64,000 nt of DNA from JACTOJ01 sp032335695 (GCF_032335695.1 NZ_JACTOJ010000012.1:62001-126000), one strand, 5' to 3'; numbered from the stretch's first letter, positions 16,986 to 26,367 are shown. Numbers and translations are program-made. Notes: a model not told the origin generated them from the sequence alone.

Positions 16986-17468
16986 TTATTGCTCCTTGTA
17001 GATTTCAAAATACTTTGATTCTATTCCATCTTCAGTGAATGCTTCAATTTCCTTAAAGCCAACCTTTTTTAGTACTCCTATGGAACCTAGATTAAAGGAA
17101 TATACAAATGCCCCTACTTTTTCTATGTTAAACTTAGTAAATATATCCCTTAAAAATGATATGGTGGCTTCAGTTGCTATGCCTTTTCCCCAAAGCTGCT
17201 TTTCAAAAATCACTATACTAAGCATGGCCATTTTTTCTTCTCTTTCATCTATACCATAACACCAAATGTCTCCCACATACCTATCCTGAAAATAGATTAC
17301 TTTTCCGTAACTAGATGCATCCTCTTTTAATGTTTCTTGAAATAATTTCAGAGCTTCTTCTAAGGATTCAGTGGTAAAAGGAAATAATTTTTTTATCTCC
17401 TCATCCTGAGTCTTTTCCCAAAATACTTCAACATGTTTTTCAGTTCTTATTTTTAATTCTACTTTCAT
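16986..17468 (-). CDS. GNAT-family N-acetyltransferase (RimJ/RimL-like)
   Basis: A 160-residue GNAT. Acetyl-CoA binding is shown by the strand LSIVIFEKQLWGKGIATEA, where QLWGKGIA is the R/Q-x-x-G-x-G/A loop, and by NLGSIGVLKKVGF in the last helix, typical of RimJ/RimL-type enzymes acting on N-terminal amines or small molecules. Translation runs into the TIGR04076 gene after one base. The acceptor is unknown. Confidence 0.82.
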   Translation of the reverse strand: MKVELKIRTEKHVEVFWEKTQDEEIKKLFPFTTESLEEALKLFQETLKEDASSYGKVIYFQDRYVGDIWCYGIDEREEKMAMLSIVIFEKQLWGKGIATEATISFLRDIFTKFNIEKVGAFVYSFNLGSIGVLKKVGFKEIEAFTEDGIESKYFEIYKEQ

Positions 17469-17676
17469 AAAAACAACTCTTTTCTAGCTATTTATTCCCC
17501 TGGCGTTCTATATATTTATCTCTGCGCACTCTATTCATTCCATATAGCTTTTACAAAGTATAATCCAATCATGGATCTCCTATATAGTGTAAAGTGGGTA
17601 CTTGCGGTAATAATTAATTACAATTATAACACATGCTTACATATAATGCTTTACAAACCAAATTTTTATTACCTAA

Positions 17677-17719
17677 ATAAAAAGCAGCTAATAAAACCTT
17701 CATGTTTTACTAGCTACTT
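17677..17719 (-). terminator. Rho-independent terminator after the zeta-toxin relic
   Basis: On the minus strand a stem of about 15 bp with two mismatches (arms 17704-17719 and 17683-17697, loop 17698-17703) is followed by TTTTTATTT. The 5' arm covers the relic's stop codon. Confidence 0.65.
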
Positions 17720-18269
17720 TCTTAAGATATTATCTGCCCAATTAGGTAACTCTTTATCTACCCATATTGTTTTCCCACTTTTTATAGATACTATTAATTT
17801 AAAGATGTCTGTATTATCGTATATATTAATTTCATCACATAATTGCATTACATTGATCAAATTGTTTATTGAATCGTAATATCTTCTCTCTACAACATCA
17901 TCAGCTATTCCATGACCACCCTTACTTACTCTTATGGCAATCCGCTGTTTAGCAATTTCAAAACTTTCAACACCTATATAGCTCATTGAAATAAAAAATC
18001 CATTTGCTTTTGCTAATTTTATATTATTAATTATTCCTCTGCCAGATAGAGTAGTTTCTTGATTAAATGATAATCCTTCTCATATATATTATTTTACAAG
18101 CTTAACAGCCTCTTTAGCACATCCAATTTGTAGATTATTATCCTTCCAAGAGCCAATTCTAGCTACCATTTCATCCGTATTAATTCTTGTTTTGCTTATA
18201 GTATACGGATTTATATATAGATGTTTTCCCTGCTCCATTAACGCCCGCAAAAATTGTATATGTAGCTAT
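17714..18269 (-). pseudogene. Decayed zeta-toxin-like AAA/P-loop kinase
   Basis: Conceptual translation gives TYTIFAGVNGAGKTS with an intact Walker A box, then a frameshift before RINTDEM. An in-frame TAA and TGA follow, separated by two codons, before EGLSFNQETTLSG. The open C-terminal 90 residues contain GGHGIADDVVERRYYDS and IYDNTD. This order (P-loop, NTDE, ETTLSG, GHGI-RRY, DN) is that of zeta-toxin-like predicted kinases (COG4185). No start codon is visible. Three separate lesions make it inactive. It is preceded by a small intact ORF at 18271-18435. Confidence 0.8.
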
Positions 18270-18270
18270 T

Positions 18271-18435
18271 CTATTTATCTATAACCTTTGCTTGTTCTCT
18301 TTGAAGTACTAAATTAGATAAAGTAACATAAAAATCTTGTTCTTCTTTTGACTTAGCATTTCTGAACAAATTCATTAAGTCACTATAAGAATAATTTAAG
18401 AAAATATCATATAATTTTTCTTTATTATGTTCCAT
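18271..18435 (-). CDS. 54-residue putative antitoxin-like partner of the zeta-toxin relic
   Basis: ATG 18435 is preceded by AAGGAGG at ideal spacing. The 54-residue product is charged and predicted helical (MEHNKEKLYDIFLNYSYSD start, REQAKVIDK end), without membrane segments. Its end touches the start of the zeta-toxin-like relic, the arrangement of a toxin-antitoxin operon with the small gene first. I assign the antitoxin role by position only. It appears intact while its kinase partner is dead. Confidence 0.6.
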   Translation of the reverse strand: MEHNKEKLYDIFLNYSYSDLMNLFRNAKSKEEQDFYVTLSNLVLQREQAKVIDK

Positions 18436-18518
18436 TCTAAAATTCCTCCTTACTTAAAATAGTTACATATTAGTATATACTAACATCTAATGATAATAAA
18501 CTATAAAATATTATTTCA

Positions 18519-20087
18519 TTACTTCCTTATTTTATTCTTTCCTAAGATTCCATTTAGCACAGCCTTACCAATAGTGAGATTTTTCTCATAGTCTTTTCCT
18601 GACAAAATAAGTTTTTCCACCTTAAGACTTCTGAGCTCTTTTGGTCGTACCGAAAGAGGATTCTTATTTAAAATAGACATATCTGCTATTTTACCTACCT
18701 CTAAGGAGCCCCTTTGCTTTTCATCAAAAATCATACGTGCCGCCTCTAAGGTAAACATTCTAAGAGCTTCAGGAATGCTGACAGATTGCTCTCTTACATA
18801 ATGGTTGCAGGCATTGTAAATTCCTTCGATAGGATCTGGTAAAGTACATGGAGCATCCGAACCACCGCTTAAATGTATACCCATGTCAAGCATTTTTCTT
18901 AGCGGAGAGATTTCATAGGTACGTTTTCCAAGAAGCTTTTCCACATATTCTAAAGGCTCAAGAGCCCAATCTAGAAAAGCAGGCTGAAGAGCAATACCTA
19001 TATCATATTTTGCCACCTTTTCAAGTCCCTCTTCTGTTGGAAGGCAAGCATGGATTATAGTATGTCGGTGATCCTTTCTAGGAGAGTCTTTTAAAGCTGC
19101 TTCAAGAGCATCTACCGCTTGAACAAAAGCCCTATCTCCTATGGCATGAAGTTCTATCTGAAGGCCTGCTCTATTGGCTTCCATAGCAAAATCGGTTACC
19201 TTTTTATCATCATAATATAGAACTCCTTTGTTGGCGGAGTTGTTATCATATGGTAAAATCAAAGCGGCATCCTCTGAACCAAAGCAGCCATCAAGTGCTG
19301 TGGCAAAGCAGCCACCTATTCTTGACAGTTTACGTTTTAGGGCTTTTTTCACATCCATGGTTTGAAAAAATATTCTAGTGGAAAAAGCATTTTGTTGTCC
19401 ACGAGAAAAGAATCTTACCATATCCACATCAAAGTCTCTTGGAAATCCAACGCCTTCAACAGTATGCATCATTCCGATACCTTTTTCTGCTAATCTGTCA
19501 TAGCCTTTTAACAAGTTCTTGACTATGGTTAATGGTGATAGCTTATTTGTTATGTAGTTTGTAACAGCAAAAAAAGCTTCTTGATTCATTTCACCAGTTT
19601 CATAGTTAAATCCCCTAAGCTTTTTTATATTTTCAGGAAGTTCATTGATAAGATAGCTATTTATTATAGAAGCATGTCCATCATATTTAACCAGCATCAG
19701 TGGCTTATTTGCAACTACGCTGTCTAATTTTGGGCGAGTTATTAAGGTCTTTTCTTTAACATTGTGCGCAGAGGCGCCAAAACCTATAATAATCTTTTCC
19801 TTATGTGTCTTTTCATATTGAAGAATTAATTCGCATATATCCTCATGGCAGGTAACATTTCTAACATCTAGAGTAGATGCAAAAAGAGAATAAGAAGAGA
19901 AATGAATATGAGTATCTGCAAAAGCTGGAAGCAATGCCTTACCTTCTAGTTTTTCCTTGAAAGTTCCTTTGAACCTATCAGGGAGAGTATCTCCAACAAA
20001 AACAATTTTACCCTCATCCTCTACTAAAAATTTGTATACATTATTTTCTAAATCACAGCTTACTATATCGCCTTCGTAAACCTTCAC
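18519..20087 (-). CDS. Amidohydrolase family protein (YtcJ-like)
   Basis: A metallo-dependent amidohydrolase of about 522 residues. The beta-alpha barrel metal ligands are ADTHIHF (HxH), ELHAIGDRA, a later HTIIHAC and GGSDAPCTLPDP (final Asp). A beta-sandwich flanks the barrel: the N-terminal KVYEGDIVSCD and the C-terminal GSLEVGKIADMSIL, typical of imidazolonepropionase/YtcJ-like enzymes (COG1574). The substrate is unknown. The frame opens at 20150, but GGAAG lies upstream of GTG 20087, and that start fits the family N-terminus. It is a single-gene unit. Confidence 0.82.
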   Translation of the reverse strand: MKVYEGDIVSCDLENNVYKFLVEDEGKIVFVGDTLPDRFKGTFKEKLEGKALLPAFADTHIHFSSYSLFASTLDVRNVTCHEDICELILQYEKTHKEKIIIGFGASAHNVKEKTLITRPKLDSVVANKPLMLVKYDGHASIINSYLINELPENIKKLRGFNYETGEMNQEAFFAVTNYITNKLSPLTIVKNLLKGYDRLAEKGIGMMHTVEGVGFPRDFDVDMVRFFSRGQQNAFSTRIFFQTMDVKKALKRKLSRIGGCFATALDGCFGSEDAALILPYDNNSANKGVLYYDDKKVTDFAMEANRAGLQIELHAIGDRAFVQAVDALEAALKDSPRKDHRHTIIHACLPTEEGLEKVAKYDIGIALQPAFLDWALEPLEYVEKLLGKRTYEISPLRKMLDMGIHLSGGSDAPCTLPDPIEGIYNACNHYVREQSVSIPEALRMFTLEAARMIFDEKQRGSLEVGKIADMSILNKNPLSVRPKELRSLKVEKLILSGKDYEKNLTIGKAVLNGILGKNKIRK

Positions 20088-20196
20088 CGCTAACACTTCC
20101 TTATTCCAAAGAAATAATGAAGTCATTATAGCACAGCATTTTAAAAACAAATGTACTATTAAATGTATTATTGTGAAAATATCAAATTAATAATTT

Positions 20197-20250
20197 TCAA
20201 ATGCAATTATCTGTTTTCATTTCATCTTTTGATCCAATACGAATTATCAT
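20197..20250 (-). other. 17-codon ORF with strong ribosome binding site, possible gene relic
   Basis: AAGGAGAAAGAC precedes ATG 20250, and the peptide begins MIIRIGSKDEM before a stop at 20197. The opening resembles the first strand of GNAT proteins, so it may be the 5' stub of a deleted acetyltransferase that followed the epimerase gene. Too short for certainty. Confidence 0.25.
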
Positions 20251-20272
20251 GTCTTTCTCCTTAAAATACAAG

Positions 20273-21061
20273 CTAAATGTAATTAGCTAAATTTCTAACC
20301 GATTGTCTCAGTCCCTCAATAGTTTTAGTTTCTAGAACTGCTCTGCATTTATGCGTTTCAGCCAGCATAAGCTTTTCTCTTATATCTATTTCTCCGACTC
20401 CCAAAGGAAGATGATTTTTTCTGCCCTTAGCATCATGTACATGCATATGATAAAGCCTATCTATATGTTTATTTATAAATGACTCATCTACTCCTCCTGC
20501 ACTGTGATTATGACCAATGTCAAGGGTCAATTGAAATATGCTGCTTTCTAGCAAAAGCCCTATGCCCTCTTCTGCAAATTTCTCATAACCTGCGCAGTTT
20601 TCAATGCATATTTTAATATTACTTTCAGCTATAGTTTCACTGCATAAGTCTCTAAATGCTTTCAGCTTTCCAAGATAAATTTCTTTATATTTATCAAACA
20701 AAAACACCTTTTCATCAGGCATAGTAAAATATACTCCTGACGCCATATGCATATTAATCACAGGGCTATTGAGTTTCTTAGCTATACGAATAGTATCCAT
20801 CACAGTTATTACATATGCCTCTGCCACCCTTTTATTAAAATCACAAACATTAAGATTTTCATCAAGATGAATTGTAAAATATATGTCCTCATTTTCACAA
20901 ATTTTTCTTAGCTTTTTAATATCCATATTTTCCTCTTGATATTGGGGCATATTCATATTTAGTTCTATAAATTTCAAACCAAGTTCTTTGCATAACTTAG
21001 CACAATTTTCTAGGCTGGTCGTCTCAATAAGTGTTGGCATGCCAAAATCAATGTTTTTCAT
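20273..21061 (-). CDS. Sugar phosphate isomerase/epimerase family TIM-barrel protein
   Basis: A 262-residue TIM barrel. Candidate metal and acid residues are spread along the strands: FIELNMNMPQ, IHLDENL, INMHMASG, IENCAGYEKFAEEG, LTLDIGHNHSAGG, YHMHVHDAKG and AVLETKT. The LDIGHNH, HVHD and final E form a clear metal site of the xylose-isomerase-like superfamily. The substrate is unknown and no sugar kinase or transporter is adjacent. It is not closely similar to the barrel protein at 9437. Confidence 0.78.
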   Translation of the reverse strand: MKNIDFGMPTLIETTSLENCAKLCKELGLKFIELNMNMPQYQEENMDIKKLRKICENEDIYFTIHLDENLNVCDFNKRVAEAYVITVMDTIRIAKKLNSPVINMHMASGVYFTMPDEKVFLFDKYKEIYLGKLKAFRDLCSETIAESNIKICIENCAGYEKFAEEGIGLLLESSIFQLTLDIGHNHSAGGVDESFINKHIDRLYHMHVHDAKGRKNHLPLGVGEIDIREKLMLAETHKCRAVLETKTIEGLRQSVRNLANYI

Positions 21062-21117
21062 TTTTCCTCCTATGCAAGTAGCTTATCCATGCTTTAAAGT
21101 ACATTAAAAAAGTACTC

Positions 21118-21726
21118 TCATGACTTTCTTGTATCTGACCCTAATAAGTCATTTTCCAATTTTAATATTTCCGCTTTGATAGTATTTAACCTGTAATATT
21201 TTTTAATAACTTCATCACTCCAAACCTGCACTTCTATGTAGCGTTCAGGACCGAATTTTCCATCTGCATTCCAATACTGAGGCAATCCATACTTTTCAAT
21301 TATTTTTAGTATCTCTTCATAATTATATAGCTTCTTTCTATATTCTTTTCCATCATTAACAATAGGGCTAAAGGTAGGATGCATATCTCCATAGGTAAAG
21401 GAAATTTTACTAAGATCAAACTCTTCAATTGGTATCTTCACAAAGCTACCATGCTTATACCAGGACTTTAGCCAATCACATTCCTCTACCACCATATAAT
21501 GTGGAGCTTTTCTCTCAGGTTTGCCGCCTTTTTCAATAAATAATTTTCTTGCAAGCTCTTCGTAAGCTGCCCTTCTTTTCATATAATTTTCATCTCTTTT
21601 AGCTGCATAGGTATCTGAGCGGCTTTCCCTTATATTTTCAATAACCAGCTTTGCCTCATCCATAGACAAATCAGATAAATTTCTAAAAGGTCCCACAGAT
21701 TTTTCAAAATAATGATATAAAAACAT
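21118..21726 (-). CDS. Conserved hypothetical protein
   Basis: A 202-residue soluble protein with GAGGAGG 7 nt before the ATG. It is rich in charged and aromatic residues, with the notable segments HYMVVEECDWLKSWYKHG and FGPERYIEVQVWSDEVIKKYY. No signal peptide or membrane span is seen. I do not recognise the family. It is in the same orientation as the epimerase gene, 57 bp upstream of it, so the two may be co-transcribed. Confidence 0.6.
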   Translation of the reverse strand: MFLYHYFEKSVGPFRNLSDLSMDEAKLVIENIRESRSDTYAAKRDENYMKRRAAYEELARKLFIEKGGKPERKAPHYMVVEECDWLKSWYKHGSFVKIPIEEFDLSKISFTYGDMHPTFSPIVNDGKEYRKKLYNYEEILKIIEKYGLPQYWNADGKFGPERYIEVQVWSDEVIKKYYRLNTIKAEILKLENDLLGSDTRKS

Positions 21727-21792
21727 GGAGATTCCTCCTCAAAATTCTTATTGTAGATAATATTTTTCAATCAATCTGGGTGCAAAATCAAG

Positions 21793-22134
21793 TTACTGCT
21801 CTACATCACTTATTATATATTCCTTTAATATATCTCTTACACTATTTGAAAAATCTTCTGAAGCCCCCCAGTCAAAGTTAAAAAATATGCCTGTAGAGCT
21901 TCCAGTGGCCACAGAAGTTACAATAGTTTTCTCATTTAAATTATTTATGGTAACCATCAATGCGGCTCTATTACTAACTCTCACAAAATACTTTTCAAAT
22001 AATAGGGTACCGCAGTACTTTCCATCTCCTATGGGGTTTAATTCTTCATAAACTAGTTCAGCATTTTGCTGTTCCTTAATTATATTCATTGCGTCTATTG
22101 GCTTAAGGTTTACAATAAAAGTACATTTATTCAT
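21793..22134 (-). CDS. Conserved hypothetical protein (possibly DUF6054)
   Basis: A 113-residue protein with AAGGGAGGA just upstream of the ATG. The architecture is a small alpha/beta domain: an N-terminal strand (CTFIVNL), a helix, then several strands with a glycine/serine-rich turn (VATGSSTGIFFNFDWG) and a C-terminal helix. It recalls clostridial DUF6054 proteins, but I hold that loosely. No function can be given. Confidence 0.6.
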   Translation of the reverse strand: MNKCTFIVNLKPIDAMNIIKEQQNAELVYEELNPIGDGKYCGTLLFEKYFVRVSNRAALMVTINNLNEKTIVTSVATGSSTGIFFNFDWGASEDFSNSVRDILKEYIISDVEQ

Positions 22135-22203
22135 GAAATATCCTCCCTTACTTAATAGAACTACTTTTACAAAGAGCTCCTTTAGTATGTGCTCTATATC
22201 TAC

Positions 22204-22243
22204 TGTTTTAAATCAGTGTAAAAATCAACACTGCTTTAAAACA
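22204..22243. repeat. Palindromic intergenic repeat, copy 2 (overlaps a gene end)
   Basis: Arms 22204-22219 and 22228-22243 pair over 15 of 16 positions around the same loop, AAAAATCA, as copies 1 and 3. The right arm encodes the last codons and the stop of the alpha/beta hydrolase gene. Confidence 0.78.
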
Positions 22244-23214
22244 GAGCTTAGTTTATCTATAATAGTCCCTTGGAATTTATCTGGTTCCTCAAAAGGCATA
22301 CAATGAGCTGAATCCTCAAACCATATGTTTTCTTTAAAGGGTGCTTTCAATTTTTCAAAGTACTTTAGGGAAGTTTCAAAAGGCACTGTATAATCATGTC
22401 TTCCAGTAATAAAGTAAACCGGCATCTTCAGCTCTGGTACCTGCTCTTCAAGATTCAATTTTGAAACTTCTTCCCACATGCTATCTACGGAATAATTACC
22501 GCCTTTTAAAAGCTTAAATACATCCCCAAAAGCGTATTCAGATGATGTAAGCATTCTCAAAACCAATTTTTTCATATCATCTCTGTAGATTCTTACATGA
22601 AATTTGCCTGTCCATTTACTTCTTACTTTGATGCATTTTACAGAATCCTTATACGGAGGCTCCCCTATTCTCTCTAATTCCTCTATAGCCTTAGTGTTGT
22701 TAGTTTTGTGAGCATAGTCATTAACATATTTATAAGCTATTCTTTCAAGCTCTACCATATCCCCTACCTGCCCCACACCTATGTAAGCCTCTATAAGCTC
22801 GGGATACTTATTCGCTGTTAAAACGCCTAGGGCACTTCCCCAAGAATGCCCAACCAGAAATATTTTTTCTTTGTTATAAGTTTTTCTAAGATAATCTATG
22901 AGTTCTTTAGCATCGCTTACAAAGCTTTTAACATTCATTGTCTCTTTTGGTATATCTCTTGAGTAAGATAGTCCCGCTCCTCTTTGATCCCAATTTACCA
23001 CTAAGAAGTTTTCTTCCAGCCTAGAAAAGTAATGCTTAGCTATGGAAATCTGTGCAGAACCTGGTCCTCCATGTAAAAATAATAAAATTGGATTATCCTT
23101 ATTTCGCCCCCGTATTAAAAGCCATTGTTTTATCCCACCAATCTCAATAGATTTTAACTCATAAACACCATTCTTATAGTCACTTTCAGAAGATGTGTTT
23201 CTCCAAAATAACAT
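22225..23214 (-). CDS. Alpha/beta hydrolase, proline iminopeptidase-like
   Basis: A 329-residue alpha/beta hydrolase. It shows the oxyanion motif HGGPG, the DQRGAG segment, the nucleophile elbow GHSWGS, a late GRHD with the acid, and a SAHCMPFEEP histidine. This full set is typical of prolyl iminopeptidase-like S33 enzymes. GAGGTGG is best spaced for ATG 23214; the frame opens at GTG 23223. The last codons (SSVLKQC and stop) come from the palindromic repeat, so the repeat has replaced or extended the natural C-terminus. It is 23 bp downstream of an acyltransferase gene. Confidence 0.85.
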   Translation of the reverse strand: MLFWRNTSSESDYKNGVYELKSIEIGGIKQWLLIRGRNKDNPILLFLHGGPGSAQISIAKHYFSRLEENFLVVNWDQRGAGLSYSRDIPKETMNVKSFVSDAKELIDYLRKTYNKEKIFLVGHSWGSALGVLTANKYPELIEAYIGVGQVGDMVELERIAYKYVNDYAHKTNNTKAIEELERIGEPPYKDSVKCIKVRSKWTGKFHVRIYRDDMKKLVLRMLTSSEYAFGDVFKLLKGGNYSVDSMWEEVSKLNLEEQVPELKMPVYFITGRHDYTVPFETSLKYFEKLKAPFKENIWFEDSAHCMPFEEPDKFQGTIIDKLSSVLKQC

Positions 23215-23237
23215 AATTACCACCTCTTTTTATATTA

Positions 23238-24311
23238 TTACTTTTTTATTCCGAACATGAATCTAGTAATGGCCGTTCTCTTTAACACTTCGCAAGTTAA
23301 TAGGCTTACTGCAAAGGTTAAAAACATTATAAAGTTAAATTGTACAATGGAACTATCAAAATGACTTAAAGCGTAATATCCTATCACTACTAACCAAGTT
23401 TGATGAAAAACATAAATTGGGAAGGATACCCTGGAAAGATAGCTAAAGATATTTTTTCTAAAATTCAAATATCTCTTGCCTAAAGCTAAAATTGTTAAAA
23501 CAATAATCCACGTAGTTAAACTGTTAAAAGCGCTAAGCAATATGTAAATTGCAGCTGAAATACCTTCAGAGTCCACCTTATAAATCATAACCATGCGAAG
23601 GGCTGAAAAAATAATGGTAATAATTAGTAAAATCAAAGTATTTTTTTCAAGCAGTTCCATGATGTAATCCATGCTTAAAATCAAATAACCTAAAAGAAAA
23701 AATGATAGATATTTTCCGAAGCTTTGTCCACCAATTTCTAGTGGACTTAATGCAAAATTAAATACAAATAATATTATCAATAGAAGCAAATTAAATTTAT
23801 TTGCTTTTATCCTCTTGTCTGATTTTTTATAAAAAGCTATAACAGGCAGAGACACTAATGAAATAAGGAATAAAAACAACAAAAACCACAAATGAGCAGG
23901 AGTGAAGCCTCCTGTATACCCACTTAAATCTGTGATTTTGGTAAAGAATAATATGTACTGCTGAAAATAACTTCCCGTGTACCCATTATGCTGCTTTTCT
24001 GCAAAAAATGTTTGTATAGGTACTATTAAAATAAGTCCGAAAATAAATGGTACAAAAAGCTTAAAAAATCTTTCTCTTATAAATTGTCTAGTTGAACGCT
24101 TATTCAATGCCAGTGCGGTACTAATTCCAGCAATAGTAAACAGCAGAGGCATAAACCACTCAGAGGTGAGCCTTATAAAATTATCACAAATGGCATTAGG
24201 CTTTCCTACCACATAAAAGGTTTCAAAAGAATTGAATATGCGGCAAGTATGAAATGGAAAAAGAAGTAGTATGGCTAGAGTTCGTATATTATCAATATAA
24301 TACTTTCTCAA
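23238..24311 (-). CDS. Acyltransferase family 3 membrane protein
   Basis: A 357-residue integral membrane protein with about ten spans. It begins YYIDNIRTLAILLLFPFHTC, which carries the N-terminal Arg and the active-site-like His of acyltransferase-3 proteins. These transfer acetyl or other acyl groups to surface polysaccharides or small molecules. The C-terminal SRVSFPIYVFHQTW segment is also typical. The acceptor is unknown. It lies just upstream of, and is probably co-transcribed with, the hydrolase. Confidence 0.8.
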   Translation of the reverse strand: MRKYYIDNIRTLAILLLFPFHTCRIFNSFETFYVVGKPNAICDNFIRLTSEWFMPLLFTIAGISTALALNKRSTRQFIRERFFKLFVPFIFGLILIVPIQTFFAEKQHNGYTGSYFQQYILFFTKITDLSGYTGGFTPAHLWFLLFLFLISLVSLPVIAFYKKSDKRIKANKFNLLLLIILFVFNFALSPLEIGGQSFGKYLSFFLLGYLILSMDYIMELLEKNTLILLIITIIFSALRMVMIYKVDSEGISAAIYILLSAFNSLTTWIIVLTILALGKRYLNFRKNIFSYLSRVSFPIYVFHQTWLVVIGYYALSHFDSSIVQFNFIMFLTFAVSLLTCEVLKRTAITRFMFGIKK

Positions 24312-24471
24312 TTATTTTCTTCCTTTCAAAATAAATAATATATGAAAATTATACCATAATTGTATTACTTGAATAACCATTTATGTAGAATGTATAAAAT
24401 TAATTTCATAGTAAGCTTAAGCTGATTTTTCTGCCCAATACTTTTGTATGAAATCTTTTTCAATAAAGTTA

Positions 24472-24500
24472 TTGAACCATTGTTTGAAAGGTGATATAAT
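24472..24500 (+). promoter_or_regulatory. Probable promoter of the arabinofuranosidase gene
   Basis: TTGAAC (24472-24477), a 17-nt spacer and a perfect TATAAT (24495-24500), about 70 nt upstream of the start codon. Confidence 0.6.
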
Positions 24501-24566
24501 TAATAAAAATATTAAGTTATTAAACAAAATATTAATTATATGTGTATTACAGAAAGGTGGTTTATC

Positions 24567-26042
24567 ATGAGCAATGTGATTATCAACACAGATGTAAAAA
24601 AAGGTCAGATTAATAGAAATATTTATGGAAATTTTGCTGAGCATCTTGGAAGATGTATATACGGTGGTTTTTGGGTAGGAAAGGATTCTGAAATACCTAA
24701 TATTAACGGAATTCGTAAAGATGTAGTAGATGCTCTTAGAGAACTTAAAATTCCAGTATTGAGATGGCCAGGCGGATGTTTTGCAGATGAATATCATTGG
24801 AAAGATGGCATTGGGCCTGCTGAATCCAGACCTAAAATGATAAATGTTCATTGGGGCGGTGTAGTTGAAAATAATCATTTCGGAACCCATGAATTCTTTG
24901 AATTATGTGATTTGCTAGAAACAGAGCCTTATATATGTGGAAACGTTGGCAGCGGCACAGTGCAGGAAATGAGAGAATGGGTTGAATACATGACCTTCGA
25001 CGGCGAGTCTCCTATGTCCAATTTAAGAGCAGAAAACGGAAGAAAAGAACCTTGGAAGCTTAAATACTTTGGTGTAGGTAACGAAAGCTGGGGCTGCGGC
25101 GGAAACATGAGACCTGAGTACTATGCTGATTTATACAGAAGATATGCTACCTATGTAAGAAATTTTGGCAACAATAAAGTATACAAAATTGCTTGCGGTC
25201 CTAACAGCAGCGATTATAATTGGACAGATGTTTTGATGAAGCAAGCAGGTCCATACATGGATGGTTTGAGCCTTCATTATTATACAGTACCTGGTGAATG
25301 GAGCAAAAAAGGCTCTGCAATTCAATTTGATGAAAATGAATGGATAATCACCATGAAAAAGACTCTCCATATGGACGAACTTCTTACAAAACATTCTACT
25401 ATAATGGACAAGTATGATCCTGATAAGAGAGTTGCCTTGATTGTAGATGAATGGGGAACTTGGTTCGATGTTGAACCTGGAACAAATCCTGGATTCTTGT
25501 ATCAGCAAAATACAATAAGAGATGCATTGGTAGCAGGCATCAACTTCAATATATTCCACAAGCACTGTGATAGAGTAAAAATGGCTAATATAGCTCAAGC
25601 TGTAAATGTTCTCCAAGCTGTTATCCTTACTGAAGGAGCAAAGATGATTCTTACCCCAACCTATCATGCATTTAATATGTACAAGGTGCATCAAGATGCT
25701 GAATTGCTAGACTTAAATATTAAATCAGCGGAATATAGTTTCGGGGGCGAAACCGTTCCTCAGGTAACAGCTACTGCTTCTGTTGACAGCGAAGGAAAAA
25801 TACATGTTTCTTTATGTAACCTTAACCCTAAAGAAAGCGCAGATATTTCTTGTGAGATTAGAGGCGAAAAGTTAAGCAAAGTTACAGGGATAATTTTAAC
25901 TGCTGATAATATGACTGATTATAACACCTTTGAAGAGCCAGAAAAAGTAGCTCCAAGGGCATTTTCAGGAGCAAATATTGATGGAAATACACTTAAAGCT
26001 CTGCTTCCTCCTATGTCTGTAGTAACTTTAGAACTTCAATAA
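24567..26042 (+). CDS. abfA: Alpha-L-arabinofuranosidase, GH51
   Basis: A 491-residue intracellular glycoside hydrolase family 51 enzyme that releases terminal L-arabinose from arabinoxylan or arabinan oligosaccharides. The catalytic acid/base is E173 in GNESWG and the nucleophile is E295 in VDEWGTW, followed by a C-terminal beta domain. There is no signal peptide, so substrates must be imported. AAAGGTGG precedes ATG 24567; the frame is open back to 24540. It is followed by a small zinc protein and faces a convergent ArsR-type regulator. No arabinose uptake genes are in the window. Confidence 0.95.
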   Translation: MSNVIINTDVKKGQINRNIYGNFAEHLGRCIYGGFWVGKDSEIPNINGIRKDVVDALRELKIPVLRWPGGCFADEYHWKDGIGPAESRPKMINVHWGGVVENNHFGTHEFFELCDLLETEPYICGNVGSGTVQEMREWVEYMTFDGESPMSNLRAENGRKEPWKLKYFGVGNESWGCGGNMRPEYYADLYRRYATYVRNFGNNKVYKIACGPNSSDYNWTDVLMKQAGPYMDGLSLHYYTVPGEWSKKGSAIQFDENEWIITMKKTLHMDELLTKHSTIMDKYDPDKRVALIVDEWGTWFDVEPGTNPGFLYQQNTIRDALVAGINFNIFHKHCDRVKMANIAQAVNVLQAVILTEGAKMILTPTYHAFNMYKVHQDAELLDLNIKSAEYSFGGETVPQVTATASVDSEGKIHVSLCNLNPKESADISCEIRGEKLSKVTGIILTADNMTDYNTFEEPEKVAPRAFSGANIDGNTLKALLPPMSVVTLELQ

Positions 26043-26068
26043 ACTATATATTTTAGAGTGAACATATC

Positions 26069-26344
26069 ATGGCATATATAGAAAATTGCAAAGGCTGCAG
26101 CGCATCAGTGAGAATAGTTTCCGAAGATATAAAAAAGATGATAGATGAAATAGTGACAAGCAATAGTTTCGATTTAGTTTCTCAAAACATTTATAATGAT
26201 AGGATTGTGCAGTGCAGCAGCTGCACATATCTTGACTATGATACCACCTGCAGACAATGCGGATGTATAGTTCAAATCAGAGCCCTGCTTGCCAATAAAG
26301 ATTGTCCTAATCCATCAAAATCTAAGTGGCAGAAGGATGAATAA
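26069..26344 (+). CDS. Small cysteine-rich protein, DUF6171-like
   Basis: A 91-residue protein with four to five cysteine pairs: CKGC near the N-terminus, then CSSCTYLDYDTTCRQCGC and a late DCP. The pattern suggests a zinc-binding fold and matches my recollection of DUF6171 proteins. The ribosome binding site is weak. It starts 26 bp after abfA and ends before a strong terminator, so it is co-transcribed with the arabinofuranosidase, though no functional link is known. Confidence 0.68.
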   Translation: MAYIENCKGCSASVRIVSEDIKKMIDEIVTSNSFDLVSQNIYNDRIVQCSSCTYLDYDTTCRQCGCIVQIRALLANKDCPNPSKSKWQKDE

Positions 26345-26367
26345 CAAAAATAATTTGAAATAAAAAG

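Noticed and set aside
17571..17879. 102-codon ORF on the plus strand
   Set aside because: Opposite the zeta-toxin relic and its terminator; low-complexity hydrophobic peptide without a ribosome binding site.
25131..25694. 187-codon ORF on the minus strand
   Set aside because: Antisense to the catalytic part of the arabinofuranosidase, whose codons explain the open frame.
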